From: Cornus controversa
Taxonomy: Eukaryota; Streptophyta; Magnoliopsida; Cornales; Cornaceae
Reading direction: 5' to 3'
Length of the DNA stretch: 64,000 nt
Assembly (NCBI GenBank): GCA_026545225.1
Contig: CM048845.1
Location: forward strand, 101,118,033-101,182,032
Positions 32,900-44,760 of the stretch are shown here, piece after piece; the stretch's first letter is position 1, and every line of letters starts with the position of its first letter. The notes under the pieces were generated by a model, which saw nothing but the letters and a program-made list of their open reading frames with translations, was not told the DNA's origin and did not search any database. Both the position numbers and the translations under genes were made by a program.

Positions 32900-33900
32900 A
32901 TGTTTCTAAAAATCTGAGTAATAAAGAAGAGTTGACTTCAACTTCAAAAAATTTATTACTTCAAAAATCAAAAGATATTTTTGTGAATGGTAAAACAAAA
33001 CGTTCTATTGTTACTCATTCTCCAAAACTTATTTCAACATGTTATTTTTGTGGAGAAAAATGTTATATTAAATATAAGTGTCAAAAAATAAAAATTGAAC
33101 TGAAAAAGTGTAAAATCTTGGAAAGTTCAAAAGCTTTGTTTAATGAGATGAATGAATTTGAAAGAAAGCAATTGGAATTGAAAGAAAAATTCGATAAATT
33201 GATTTGCTTTAGTTTTGTTCTAGATTCTCATAAAGGTAAGATAACATCAAGAAGAAAGAGTCCCTTGAGACTAATAATTATAAATCTAAAAAAGTTAAAA
33301 AATTACATAAAAATAAATCTGAAACTTTTTGGATAAAGAAGGAAAGTCTAAAATGTCTGGTCATGCATACAACACTTAGAGCATTTGGTTCTAGTTGTTG
33401 GTACTTCGATAGTGGTTGCTCTAAGTATATGACTAGAGACATAAATTGTTTACTACTTTTAAGGATTATACTGGTGGGTTTGTTACTTTTGGTGATGACA
33501 ATGCATCCAAAGTACACTATAAGCGTAAAATTGATTTTCTTATTTTTGGTAAGTTGAAAAATGTTCCATATGTTGAAGGTTTAGTTGCTAATGTGTTAAA
33601 TATTAGTTAGTTATTTGATAATGGTTTTCAAGTTAACTTTACTCAACATGGTTATTTTGTAACTAATGAGCAGGATGCATGATTGTGTTCTGAAAGGTTC
33701 TAGAACTTTTGATAATTGTTATGTGATATTTTCAGATCATTTACATATTTATTTTTCTATATTTACCGATAAGGCTATCTTATGGCATAGGAGACTTGGT
33801 CATGTGAATTATAATGATTTGGTAAGTTTGTCTAACCATGAACGAGTTTGAGGTTACCTAAGTTGAAAAGTGTGACATATATATTTGAAGTTGACAATAT
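32900..33900 (+). pseudogene. Copia fragment (gag end, protease, pre-integrase)
   Basis: A zinc-knuckle-like CYFCGEKCYIKYKC lies at about 33038-33080. A protease-like WYFDSGCSKYMTRD lies at about 33400-33440. NVPYVEGLVANVLNIS is near 33560. A GAG-pre-integrase motif LWHRRLGHVNYNDL lies at about 33780-33822. The frames are shifted between blocks and no LTRs are visible. It is a truncated Ty1/copia relic. Confidence 0.75.
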
Positions 33901-34330
33901 TCGGTGTCAAACCATTTTGCCCCACTACCACACAGTTATTGTTTTACAAACTAAACGAACTTAAACTTACCTTCTGAAACTAGATTTGGTTGGAATATCA
34001 ACAAGTATAGCGAAATATCTTCCTTGATTTCTAATGGGAAATGGAATTGGCTTGGATATTTGTATAACATCATTTCCCCTGTTTTTCATCTCTCCACTCT
34101 TCTTCCTCCCATGAACAACTAAGAATACCTTATTTAGTAGACTCTATCTCCTAATAAAACCTATTCTCTCAACCACACCATCAAATACATCTCTGAGCCT
34201 AACCCTCAGGGCCACTTGTATATGCTTGTTTGGTTCGCTTAATTAATTCATAAACACTTTTTTTTGTCTGTGGTTGGCTATACTGAAAAAACTCCTTACA
34301 AAAGACAACACATGCTTTGAATTATCTAAT

Positions 34331-34490
34331 GCAACCTAATGTTTGCACTCTCTGCCTCAAAGATGCAGAGAATCATAACCATTTGTTTTACAAATGCCCC
34401 TATATTTATTGCAACCTAATGTTTGTACTCTCTGCCTCAAAGATGCAGAGAATCATAACCATTTGTTTTACAAATGCCCCTACTCAGTGA
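34331..34490 (+). repeat. 80-bp tandem duplication in LINE zf-RVT
   Basis: Units begin GCAACCTAATGTTTG at 34331 and 34411 and each contains the whole CX2C...H...C motif. 80 is not a multiple of three, so the duplication also shifts the frame. Confidence 0.88.
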
Positions 34491-34539
34491 TCATCTGGAA
34501 TGCCTTGCAAGCAAAATGTAGGTTTTATACAAACCCTAA

Positions 34540-35003
34540 TGTTGTGTTTGGTACGCATGAATAAAATGGGATGAAACTGAAAATGTAATGAGAATAAGAA
34601 TAGAATAGAAGAAGGTGGCGATATGGAGGTGGAGGTAGCGGTAGAGGTGGTGGAGGAAGGTGGCGACATAGAGGTGGTGGCCAGAGGCGACAGCAGTAGA
34701 AATGGTGGTGGTGGTAGAGTCGATAGTAGTGGTGGTGGTGGTAGAGTCAATGTGGTGGTGGTGTTAGAGCTGGTGTGGTGGTGGAAGTGGTGGTAAAGGT
34801 GAAGAGGTTTTTAGTAATATGATTTTTTTTTTTAAATCTTACTGGGAATGGAATGCACATTCCATAGGTTTAACTATGACATGGATTTTCATTCCTAATA
34901 ATGGATTTTCATTCCAAGGAAATGACCCTTCTCATTTTAAAGTCCATACCAAACAAATAAAGGGTTAAAATGAACATTTCATTCATGTGTACCAAACGTA
35001 GCA
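34540..35003. mobile_element. PIF/Harbinger-like MITE
   Basis: 464 bp. The end TGTTGTGTTTGGTACGCATG and the complement of the right end, TGCTACGTTTGGTACACATG, are inverted. The flanking TAA at 34537-34539 and 35004-35006 fits the 3-bp TWA target of PIF/Harbinger elements. The interior contains a GGT/GGC-rich simple repeat (about 34612-34802). The open frame on the minus strand there is only the repeat. Confidence 0.8.
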
Positions 35004-35470
35004 TAATACCTATCATGACTTCGTAATTTGGGCATCCTCTAATTGGAAACAAAAATAAAAAAAAGTAACAAAACTTTGGTTTGAAAACTTACTTGGCTAG
35101 TTTTGTTTATCACATTTGAAAGGAAAGAAATCCAAGGATATTCCGGAACATAGCATCCCCTCCTTCAAAAATTTTAAATGATCATCAGATTTCGTCTCTT
35201 CTATAGTAGACGAACAAAATGCCCTCCTACTAAGTCTATTGCGAACAACTTGAACTTGCCAAAGTCCTTCTTTGATCCCTTGGAGAAGAATATTTTCTTC
35301 TCTTTCGACTAGCCCTTTATTTGTTCTCGTCTTTGTTTCTCTGTTGATCAGCCGACCATTTTGAATTTCAGGTAAGTTAGTTGGTTTCTTGTTTGGGCTG
35401 TGGGCCTGGTTGTTTGTGGCTTCTGGTGGTTGCCTAGGGTCTCGTTCTATTTTTTTTTTTCTTAAAAGTT

Positions 35471-36673
35471 TCAACCAACCGATTTATTACCTAGGTATTT
35501 CTTGCTTTTTTTTGTACAGTGTCTTTTCTAATAAATTTAATTGATTGGAAATAAAAAGGTGCTAAAAATCATGCTAACCAAACTGGTTGCCTGTAAAAGA
35601 CCATAATTAAACAACTGAAAGCCTAAAACCAGCAAATATAATAAAATGAAGTTTATAATAAAAACAAAAATTAAAAAAAATTAAAAATAAGATACAATAA
35701 AATATTTTCATTAGCACCAGTATCTTAGTCTTACATCATGGTTACACCTCCACAAAGTAAAAATTAAGAACTAATTCCGCTAATAGCCGACCCAAAAAAT
35801 AAGAACCTAAATGAATTAAAAAAAATTCAATTGATTTTTAATTGAATACTATGAATGAAGAAACATATTCATGTAAATCTTCTTCTTTTTTTAAAAAAAA
35901 AAAATCTTTGATGAAATTAGTTCCTTATTTAGAACGGAGATGTGGCAAGTTCTAAAGTATATGTGAATGTCAAACTAGCTATTGATCACCGAGCGCTGCT
36001 ACATATTTTGAATGAATTTCGATATATGTATCTCGAATCTATGTGGCATCTGATATGGCACTTAATACACGTGAACATTTAAAATCTTAAAACCCTAATT
36101 GATATTTCACGATATAGAGCCCTTCGTCTTCGCAACTAATTGATATTTCACGTTATTATGCCTTCATAACTAATTTTATGGAAATTGTTAAACAAATAAA
36201 ATTTGTATACAAAAATGTCACACATCACAAAAGTTTTCATGATAACAAATTTTCTTTATGCATCCATTTAATCTAATGATCATACCACATTGATTTTAAA
36301 AATTAAAAATTGAATTCATAAATTAACATCCTTCTAAATTTCATTTGATTTTATAAGGGGAGTCACTTCAACCTTTCGTTTGAAATTCAAATGCATAAAT
36401 TGAGTGGTAAAAATTAAAAGTTTAAAATTATATCATATAATTAATTTTTTGTGAGTGAAAAAGACAGATCATCACTAAATTATGTAAAGGCCAAAGGAAA
36501 TTTTCGGGGATTCATTTCTTGTCATGCATGCAGGATCTCTTGGCCAACTCAGTTGGTACTGCATGAGTTGTCTTGTTCGATCATTTCAATCTCCCACTTT
36601 CAATTTTCTTATCTATAAAGGATGTTTTTCTTCTGATCCCCAGCTGTCCAACATATATTCATCCTTCTCTTAA
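35471..36673. other. Intergenic, no gene seen
   Basis: AT-rich DNA with poly(A) and poly(T) runs. No paired repeats or protein motifs were found. Confidence 0.45.
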
Positions 36674-36800
36674 TGGCAGCCTCATTCCCCACCCAAAAAT
36701 CTGATTCCCTCAAACACTACAATCATGAAGAAGAGCTCAACAAAGCCTACCAAAAAAATTTAGAATTGGTCTCCACCCTGCCTAGAGAAAAATGATGGAT
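36674..36800 (+). pseudogene. Sulfotransferase N-terminal fragment, copy C
   Basis: ATG at 36674 begins MAASFPTQKSDSLK, followed by HNHEEELNKAYQKN-like sequence and STLPREK, the acidic N-terminal region of plant SOTs, then a TGA. It matches copy A at 304-430. Nothing of the P-loop or later motifs follows. Confidence 0.8.
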
Positions 36801-36880
36801 AACTGAGTATATCTAACACTATCTAGATAGAGCAACTCATCATCTTTCATGGATGTCATAGAAAAAGAAATTCATGATTA

Positions 36881-36979
36881 AATGAAAATTAATAGTAAAC
36901 AGCAAAAGTAAAAGAAAGTGAAGTGAATGAAATGAAAATTAATAGTAAAAAGTAAAAGCAAAAGAAAGTGAAGTGAATC
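36881..36979. repeat. 50-bp tandem duplication (2 copies)
   Basis: Units starting AATGAAAATTAATAGTAAA at 36881 and 36931. Confidence 0.85.
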
Positions 36980-37029
36980 GAGTACCGGATCACGCTCAAT
37001 CTCCTCCCCCGAATCTCCAAGAGATTTGG

Positions 37030-37107
37030 TTTTTCCAAGGTAGTTAGATTCCCAAATGCCCTCATAGTCAACCAACATGCAAGTTATGATGATCGACTAA
37101 CACAATG
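37030..37107 (+). pseudogene. Gypsy gag fragment, left part
   Basis: The short reading ending YDDRLTQ continues after the copia insertion as TLVEEQLETMARTIEKLTK at 41608. The two belong to one old gypsy gag split by the copia element. Confidence 0.6.
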
Positions 37108-37324
37108 TGAAAAGATGGAAGAAAGATTGAATTTGCTTGAATGAATATTATTGATACTGAATTGTGTATTTGTATAGGGAGATTTCTAATCATTCTAACA
37201 AGTTAGGAATCTGTTACTACATTATAGGTTGTCTAGCTATAAGTCAGGCATTACAATAGGAAAGATAACATATACAGATTATCTATTCTTAATATGGAAG
37301 ATACGAAAGTTTGACTTCCTAACA
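37108..37324 (-). repeat. 3' LTR of the copia element
   Basis: 217 bp, nearly identical to 41385-41601. Confidence 0.93.
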
Positions 37325-37350
37325 CTCCCCCTTAAGTTGGAGAGTGGATA

Positions 37351-40300
37351 TCATGCACTCCCAACTTGTGAATCATAAGAACAAAGATCTATTTCCCCAA
37401 AAGTTTGGTTAAGACGTCTGCTAGCTGATGTGCAGAATGTACATATCTTGTAGTCACGGAACCATCTTAATTGGATCTTGTCTCTAATGTAATGGCAATC
37501 CATCTCAATGTGCCTAGTTCGCTCATGAAAAATTGGGTTGGCCGCAATATGTAAGGCAGCCTTTTTGTCGCAATATAGCAAGGTAGATTCATGATGTGAA
37601 AGTCCCAAGTCCCTTAATAGATATCGGAACCATGTCAACTCACAGCAGGCTCCTATCATTGCACGGTATTCCGCCTCGGCGGAAGAGAGAGAAACTGTTT
37701 TTTTTCGCTCCTACCTCTAAGATATCAATGAAGGTCCAAGAAAGACACAATATCCCGTAGTAGATCTCCCAGTGAGTGGGCAACCTTGTTTTCTGGTGAA
37801 TAGAGAATAATTGGCTCGAGATTGTACATAACCAGCGGAGCGAATAGCTTCTGAGAACTTGGCGAACCACTGGCGAGATGTTTGTTTCAAATCGTACAAT
37901 AACTTATGAAAGCGATACACCAAGTTTTTCTCCCCCTGGCGGCGGAGACATATGTATTCTTCAACTAAATCACCGTGAAGAAAGGCATTGTTGACGTCCA
38001 TTTGATGAAGGGACCAACCACGAGCTGCGGCCAACGCAAACAAGCAGCGAACAGAGATGATCTTGGCAGTGGGGGAAAAAGTATCTTGATAATCGACACC
38101 TTCCAGCTGAGTGAAACCCTTGGCGACCAATCGGGCTTTGTACCTATCAATAGATCCATCTGAACGGTGTTTAATTTTATACACCCATCTACAGCCAGTT
38201 AGTGTCTTGCCAACTGGGAGTGCAATGAGAGACCAAGTGTCGTTGGCTTGGAGAGCCTGTAATTCAGAACGCATTGCTTCCTGCCACTCAGGATGAGTGG
38301 TGACTTCTGAATAAGACCTAGGTTCCGTGATATTACTGATTTGAGCAACAAAAGATCGATATGTAGGCATATGTCTTCGATATGAAACACAATGGGCCAT
38401 TGGATAGCGTGTACCTTTGGTCAGACCCGATAATAAGGAGGCCAATTGGTCAGAGCAAACGTTGGAGCAGACATAATCGTTGAGCTTGACTGGCAAACCG
38501 GTGTGGCGGCTGGAGTGATGAAGTAGAGCGGGTTTAGGTTCGGGTTCAGATGAAAAGAGAGGTGATGGTGGAGACGAATTGGGGAGCGATTTGATGAGGA
38601 TTCCAACGCTGGAGAGGGTGAAGTGGATGGTGGTGATGAACTTTCAAAGATGATGAGAGAGGATGGGTTGCAATGATCAACTAGGTCAGAACGATCGAGC
38701 GGGTTGGAGTGGGTGCATAGGATGGTCGGACGATGGGGAGATAGTGGTTCCGACAGAAGAGAGGAGGCAGACACGGGTAGTAGACCTAGGGAAGAAGGAG
38801 GCGATGTGTTTGGATTTGGAGCGACTGTGTGATCGTGTGGTGATGTGTTTGGGTGAGAAATGTTTGGATTGGAATTAAAAGGATAAGTGATGTCGTGGGC
38901 CACAAAAGGAATTGGGCCAAAATTTGTGTTTGAAGGAGAAAGATCAAAATTGGGCTTGATAGATGCATAAGGAAAAATATTTTCATGAAATTTTACATCG
39001 CGGCTAGTGAAAACCTTTTTGGTCGACAAATCAAATAATTTGTATGCCTTTTGACCGATGGGATAGCTGATAAAAATTGAGGGTACGGAATGATGGTCAA
39101 ATTTGTGAGAAGTATGGACATTAGTAGCATAGGCTAAACAACTAAAGACACGAAGATGAGAAAAAGAAGGCGATTTTGAGTAGAGAAGTTCAAAAGGTGT
39201 TTTGAAAGAGAGAACCGAAGAAGGGAGTCGATTGATGATGTGTATAGTAGTAAGAGCACACTACCCCCAAAATTGGGTAAGGAGTTGAGCTTGAAATTTC
39301 AAAGCTCGAGTTACTTATAAAATGTGACGATACTTGCGTTCCACAACCCCATTTTGTTGAGGTGTGTAAACACAAGAATGCTGAAAAATGACACCATTAT
39401 CTTGAAAAAAAGAACGAAGTAAGATAAATTCCCCACCATTGTCACTTCAAAAAATCTTAATGTGAGACTCAAATTGAGTGAGAACATAACTGAAAAGTCA
39501 TTTTAAAAGTGATTTTGCTTCATCTTTGTGTCGCATAAAAAAAATCCATGTGAAACATGTATAATCATCAACAATAGAAAAAAAGTAATGAGCACCAAAA
39601 AGAGAAGGGTGTCGATAACGACCCCAAATGTCACAATGAATTATTGCAAAAGGTTTAATAGAAGAAATTACACTAGGACTGAAAGGTAAATGACTCTGCT
39701 TAGCCAAATGACATATAAGGCAAACATTATTAGACTGAACGAAAAAATTTTAAAAATTCTTGGCAATGAAACTTAAATGAGGAGGTGATGCATGGCCTAA
39801 GCGATTATGCCAGCGATGGGTGGATGAGATGATGAGATTGCAAGCTGGTCAGTTAGTGGGTGAGGAAGAGTTGGTCACAAATTTCTTCATTACTAGTGCC
39901 ACCAAATAGTATAGTCTGCCACGTTGTTTACCCAAACAAATCATCCTCCTCGTAGCCAGATCCTATAAAATACACCAATGAGGAAAAAAAATTATTGAAC
40001 AATTCAGGCCTCTCGTCAGACGACTAACTGACATTAAATCAACTTTGAATGTAGGTACACATAGCACATCATGCAAATAATAGATGGAATTCCGAGGCAA
40101 TGATCCTTTTGCAACAATATTAGTTTTTTTCTCCGCTAGGCAGTATTACGGGAGGCAATGAGCAATTTGTATCTTTGCGAAAAAATAATTTAGATGATGA
40201 AGAAATATGATCCGTCACCCCGCTATCAATGATCCAACTGTGGGAAGTGACTTTAGACAAACCTGGCTTGGTTACAGTATTTGCTTAAGAGATGGATCCT

Positions 40301-41304
40301 TCATTGTTGTTGTCAAGAAGCGATAAGAGCTGTTTCAATTGAGCCTCCTAAATCCCAACAACTTGGTTTCCGTCTTCTTTAGAAAAACCCTCGGACACAT
40401 GATTAGCTGCAGGTTTGTTATTGTTGCTGAAATATCTTGGGCCTAAATTATACTTTGCCTTTGGATGGCCCGCTGGATACCCATGTAGCTCATAACAGAT
40501 TTGGACCTAATGGCCCATTTCTCCACAGTGGGAACAATGAGGGCGTCCTCTTCCAGCACCAGAACAACGCTTGTCTTGATCAAATCGGCGTCCTCCACTG
40601 AAATTCTCTGGCGAATTTTCTTGAGAGACGGAGGAATATACTTGGCGAACCAAAGAAAGGGGATTCATTATAAGGATTTGTCCTTGAATAGCACTATAAG
40701 AATCATTCAATCCCATAAAAAATTGCATCAATTTTTGTTGATCTTGCTGTGCCCCATGTATTGCATCGTTGTAGGAAACTAGTTCATCCCATAGGCCATT
40801 CAATTTTGTGTAATAGGCAGAGACAAAGAGTTGTTCTTGTCGAAGATAGACAATATCTCGCTAAATCTGAAAGATGAGGGGTGCATTGCTTTGAGAGAAT
40901 CGCTCACGAAGATCTTCCCAAACTTCATAAGCAGTAGAGTAATAGATCACACTGTCTGAAATTTTTGGACTGAGAGTGTTGACGATCCAGGAGTGGACCA
41001 TATCATTACACCGAGACTAAGCCGCATAAACTTTAGGATCAACTTCATCTGAAGGGGCTTTGATTAAGCCATTGACAAAGCCTAGCTTATTTTTGGAATT
41101 TAAGGCCAGAGTCATAGCCATTTTCCAAGTAGAATAATTGTCTCTATTCAAAAGTTTGGAAATCAAAACCAAACCCGGATGATCTGAATGATGAGTGAAA
41201 TAGGGATTTGAGATATTCGCCTTTGAAAGATCTGTAGAAGTGTTAGGAACGACAATTTCCTTGCCAGTGATAGAAGGTGTTGGTGGTACTTCATCATTGG
41301 CCAT
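37351..41304 (-). pseudogene. Copia gag-pol polyprotein
   Basis: Starts at ATG 41304 (MANDEVPPTPSITGKE). Gag reads NRDNYSTWKMAMTLAL (about 41130). The zinc knuckle is CSHCGEMGH (about 40510). The protease is IIDSGVTDHIS (about 40220). Pre-integrase reads WHNRLGHASPPH (about 39810). Integrase has IIHCDIWG (about 39630), SDNGGEF (about 39450) and QNGVVERKYRH (about 39345). RT begins CRWVYKIKHRSDG (about 38185), then RLVAKGFTQLEGVDYQDTFS and HQMDVNNAFLHGD. At about 37787 the reading jumps from SLFTRKQG straight to CPLTGRSTTGY, losing the YVDD region. RNase H follows (SSAEAEYRAM, HIEMDCHYIRD). Multiple stops. Confidence 0.9.
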
Positions 41305-41366
41305 AATGGCTAAAAAAAAAAGTGAGATGCTACACGAGAGATTAGAGTCAGTCAGGATCGGATCTT

Positions 41367-41384
41367 AGTACGACTCTAATACCA
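41367..41384 (-). other. Primer-binding site of the copia element
   Basis: Minus-strand TGGTATTAGAGTCG directly after the LTR, complementary in form to initiator tRNA-Met, as in most plant copia elements. Confidence 0.8.
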
Positions 41385-41601
41385 TGAAAAGATGGAAGAA
41401 AGATTGAATTTGCTTGAATGAATATTATCGATACTGAATCGTGTATTTGTACAGGGAGATTTCTAATCATTCCTACAAGTCAGGAATCTATTACTACATT
41501 ACAGGTTGTCTAGCTATAAGTTAGGCATTACAATAGGAAATATAACATATACAGATTATCTATTCTTAATATGGAAGATACGAAAGTTTGACTTCCTAAC
41601 A
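41385..41601 (-). repeat. 5' LTR of the copia element
   Basis: 217 bp. The outer end (41601) borders CAACG, the right target copy. Confidence 0.93.
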
Positions 41602-42110
41602 CAACGTTGGTAGAAGAACAACTTGAGACAATGGCCCGCACTATTGAAAAGCTCACCAAAACTGTCAAAGAGAAAGACTTGCAGATTACTTCTCTCATGA
41701 TTACTAGGTTGAAAGCTCAGAAATCTAAAGAGTCAAGTCAAGAACTCTTACACCCTCCCAATTTCACACCATAAGGGACCACAGCAAACAAGGCTCACCA
41801 TGCAACCACGTCCGAGCAAGGCCAAATCATTCCAATTTTGCTCCCTCTATCGCTTCGTTGTCTGTTCAACAACTTCAAGACATGATTACTAACACGATAA
41901 AGTCGTAGTATGGTGGTGTTTCTCATATCTTTCTCATGTATTCAAAGGCTTACACAAGACGAATTGACAACATAAGAATGTCAGCTGGATATCAACCTCC
42001 CAAGATTAAACAGTTCAATGGAAATGGCAACCCTAAATAACATATCTCGCTCATTTTGCCGAGACTTACAATAATGCATGCTAAGACTTTAGTCACTGGG
42101 GAGATTATTA
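41602..42110 (+). pseudogene. Gypsy gag fragment, right part
   Basis: TLVEEQLETMARTIEKLTK and KEKDLQITSLM (about 41608-41700), then YSKAYTRRIDNIRMSAGYQP (about 41938) and KQFNGNGNPK (about 42010) match the N-terminal half of gag polyproteins of plant gypsy elements. Stops and frameshifts are present. It ends near CACTGGGGAGATT. Confidence 0.7.
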
Positions 42111-42978
42111 GTGTAAAACCTTGGATTTTTTTATTTTAATTACAATAATTATGTTTTAATTGTGATAAAGCATGAGAAATTGGTTTAAATGTGTTTTATG
42201 AATTATGGGACTTTTTTAAAATTTTTGGGTTCAGTTGTGAGACCTGGGATTAGTCGAATGAACTGGAAGACTTTCACGAGTCTTGAAAATTTATATAAGA
42301 GCGTATATGAACAATTGAGGAGCTTCAAAGGTAAGTTGGGAGAAGAAATGTTAGTATGTTATTAGTAGAGAGTTTATAGTAACAAGAAGCAAATTAAGAG
42401 AAAGAGAGGGACTTAATTAGTCGCAAAGGTTGTAAATATAAATAGATTTATAACATTTTTTTCATCACAAAAATTAGATTTTCTCTCATCTCTCTCACAC
42501 TACAACTTCATCCCAACTTCTCCCTAGAATTTAGATGGCTTAAGGTGAGATTTGAAGATTGTTCCAAGAGTTTGTTCTCCTTATCATTCTCTTCGACTTG
42601 ATCAGTTCAAAGTTTGATTTGGTGAAATTTAAGAAGATAGACAAAACTAGGGTTTGGATTTGGGGATAGTTTAATAAGAGAAATTATTCTCCTCGCTATG
42701 ATCTACACTTCTACAGTTCGAAATTAAAATTCGGAGGAGTTTAAAATTTTGGTGATTTGGGACTCCTTGAAATTAAAGCTTGGAATTGAGGTAGGGGTGG
42801 TTTCTCCACCTTATCATCGATTCCTTAGAAATTAATTTGCTTTCAGATTGTTTAGCACGTTTAGAAGTGCTAGAAAGTGGTAATTGAGAGTCTTGCTTAT
42901 TTCTTTATGATATTTTAAGCATGAACAAAAATTAACATCTTTTACCCATGCACTTGCACTACTTCTCATCTCCTCAGT
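42111..42978. other. LTR-like or intergenic DNA
   Basis: Begins GTAAAACCTTGGATTTTT, reminiscent of plant LTR starts. It contains TATAAATAGATT (about 42435) followed by a CT-rich leader. No matching second copy is in the window, so it may be a solo or truncated LTR. No gene. Confidence 0.35.
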
Positions 42979-43267
42979 TGTTAGAGTTTTGTAAATGTAA
43001 GAGTAATATACTCAAATAAATGGAGAGAAGAATAGGATCTCAAATCTTATTATCAGTCTCTGTGATTTCTCATTCATGTATTTATAGGATAATCCAACTT
43101 ACCATCCATGACTTTGATTTCACCGGCCTACCATATTTTACATTCCTTACTCGCGACCTTTTGAATCTGGCTGACATTATATGTACAACACATTCACCTA
43201 CTTTACTTAGACTATTTATCACATATTGTGTTTGAATCTCTCTCCAAAAAAATATCACAATCTAACA
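42979..43267. repeat. Candidate solo LTR
   Basis: 289 bp bounded by TGTTAGA and TCTAACA, a perfect 7-bp terminal inverted repeat of copia LTR form. The flanks do not show a matching 5-bp duplication, so the call is tentative. Confidence 0.45.
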
Positions 43268-44371
43268 GTCAAAAATGCTTAAAAAATTAATCTTACGGTT
43301 CAAAATATCTATATTTATCTACGGTATAAAATAACTCTCTTCATCGTCGATCTAATAGTTACGATTCACCTACTACATTCACACCTAAATTCACATACAT
43401 ATTCACTTATCCTTACACCCCTAAAATGATTCAGTCCAACAAATTTTTTTATAGTGCGTTGTAGGCACGGGTAATACGCTAATGTGTGTGTGTATAAAGG
43501 TGTCATTACTCATTACCCACTACAAAGCACAAACATTCTATAGTTCTTGCCTGTACAGACCCTTCTCTATATGGCAACTTCCCTTTCTTCTGAGACAATC
43601 CACATTCCCAACACCAACAAAGAAGAAAGAGAAGAAGACGATGAAACAACATACCAAAAGTACAATGAGGACCTCCAAACCCTTCCCAAAGAGAGAGGCT
43701 GGATGTCTGAACATCTAGTCCAGTACCAAGGCTACTGGTTTAGCCCTAAGTCTGCCCTAAAAGGAGTCTTTTGGGTGCAACACCACTTAAAGGCTCGACC
43801 CACCGATATCTTCATGTCCGCATACATGAAATGTGGCACGACATAGCTTCGAACCCTTGTGTTCACCACCATGAACCAATCCAGTTATGAGATCTCCTCC
43901 CACCCTTTGTTTAACACTGGCCCTCATGGTTATTTTCCCTTCTTAGATGCCTCTATATATCAAAAATATCCCATAAAGGTCGAACTCAACGCTCTCCCTT
44001 CGCCTCGACTCTTTGCTACTTACTCATATTCCATACACTTTGTTACCTGAAAGTGTGACTTCTTCAGGCTGTAAGTTTGTTTACATATGGCGTGACCCAA
44101 AAGATATGTTTATTTCTCTTTGGCACTTCATGGAAAAAATAAAACATAAATGAATGCCACCCCTTTCACTAAAAGAAGCATTAATTTGAGATGTTTTGTG
44201 AGTGTTCCTAAGGTATGAGGATTTAAAGAAAGAGCCTTCCATTTACCTTGAGAAGTTGGCTGAATTCGTAGGGCAACCTTTCTCATTGGAGGAAGAGAGA
44301 CAATGGGTGGTGCAAGAAATACTTAAGCTGTGTAGTTTTGAGAACTTAAGCAATTTGGAGGTGAATAAGAC

Positions 44372-44744
44372 GGTTAGGAATTGTGGCCCAAATTGCTAAT
44401 ATAATTAGGTTTTCATATAGAGTTGTATTTTAATAGGTAATTCTTTTAGCACAAGTTGTCTTGGGCTTTAAGGAATTGTAATTTTTGTCCACCAAGGAAT
44501 TAAATTTGAAGACTCTATAAATAGAGGAGAGGTTGAGAAAAGAGAAAAGAAAAGAGAGAGATAATTGTAGAGAGAGATGTGAGTAGAGAAAGAAAAAGTG
44601 TGTAACCAAAGTATTGAAGTAAAGATAGTCGTTCTTCGTCCGTGGACGTAGCTAATTTGTCGAACCATGTAAATCTTGTATTATTTGTGTGTGTGTGTTT
44701 TTTTTCTCTATTTTATTGCTAATAGTATGTGTGTGATCCTAACA
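44372..44744 (+). repeat. 5' LTR of the GAG-protease copia
   Basis: Begins GGTTAGGAATTGTGG (first T of TGTTAGG changed) and ends GTGATCCTAACA. Confidence 0.88.
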
Positions 44745-44760
44745 AGTGGTATCAAAGTTA

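Larger units (their letters stand above)
33940..35470 (+). pseudogene. L1-type LINE fragment (ORF2 C-terminal part)
   Basis: Words such as SNGKWNW (about 34035), SPNKTYS (34154), LVWFA (34227) and the zf-RVT signature CTLCLKDAENHNHLFYKCP (34347-34403) mark the end of a plant L1 reverse-transcriptase ORF. The zf-RVT piece is tandemly duplicated (80-bp period, 34331 and 34411). A PIF-like MITE splits it at 34540. LINE-like reading (HDFVIWASSNWKQK) resumes near 35012. It is truncated and frame-broken. Confidence 0.75.
37108..41601 (-). mobile_element. Ty1/copia retrotransposon, 217-bp LTRs
   Basis: 4494 bp on the minus strand. LTRs lie at 41385-41601 (5') and 37108-37324 (3') with TGTTAGG...TTTTCA ends. 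PBS TGGTATTAGAGTCG follows the 5' LTR, and AAGGGGGAG precedes the 3' LTR. The flanks CAATG and CAACG look like a target duplication with one change. Coding order: gag, protease, integrase, RT, RNase H. Stops occur throughout and the RT core is deleted, so it is not autonomous. Confidence 0.92.

Noticed and set aside
34484..34750. 88-codon Pro/Ser/Thr-rich frame on the minus strand
   Set aside because: It is the GGT/GGC simple repeat inside a MITE read in reverse.
38421..39029. 202-codon Ser/Pro-rich frame as a separate gene
   Set aside because: It is the linker between integrase and RT of the copia polyprotein on the same strand.
42979..43267. Confident solo LTR
   Set aside because: Perfect TGTTAGA/TCTAACA ends, but the flanking five bases do not match. 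Kept only as a low-confidence feature.
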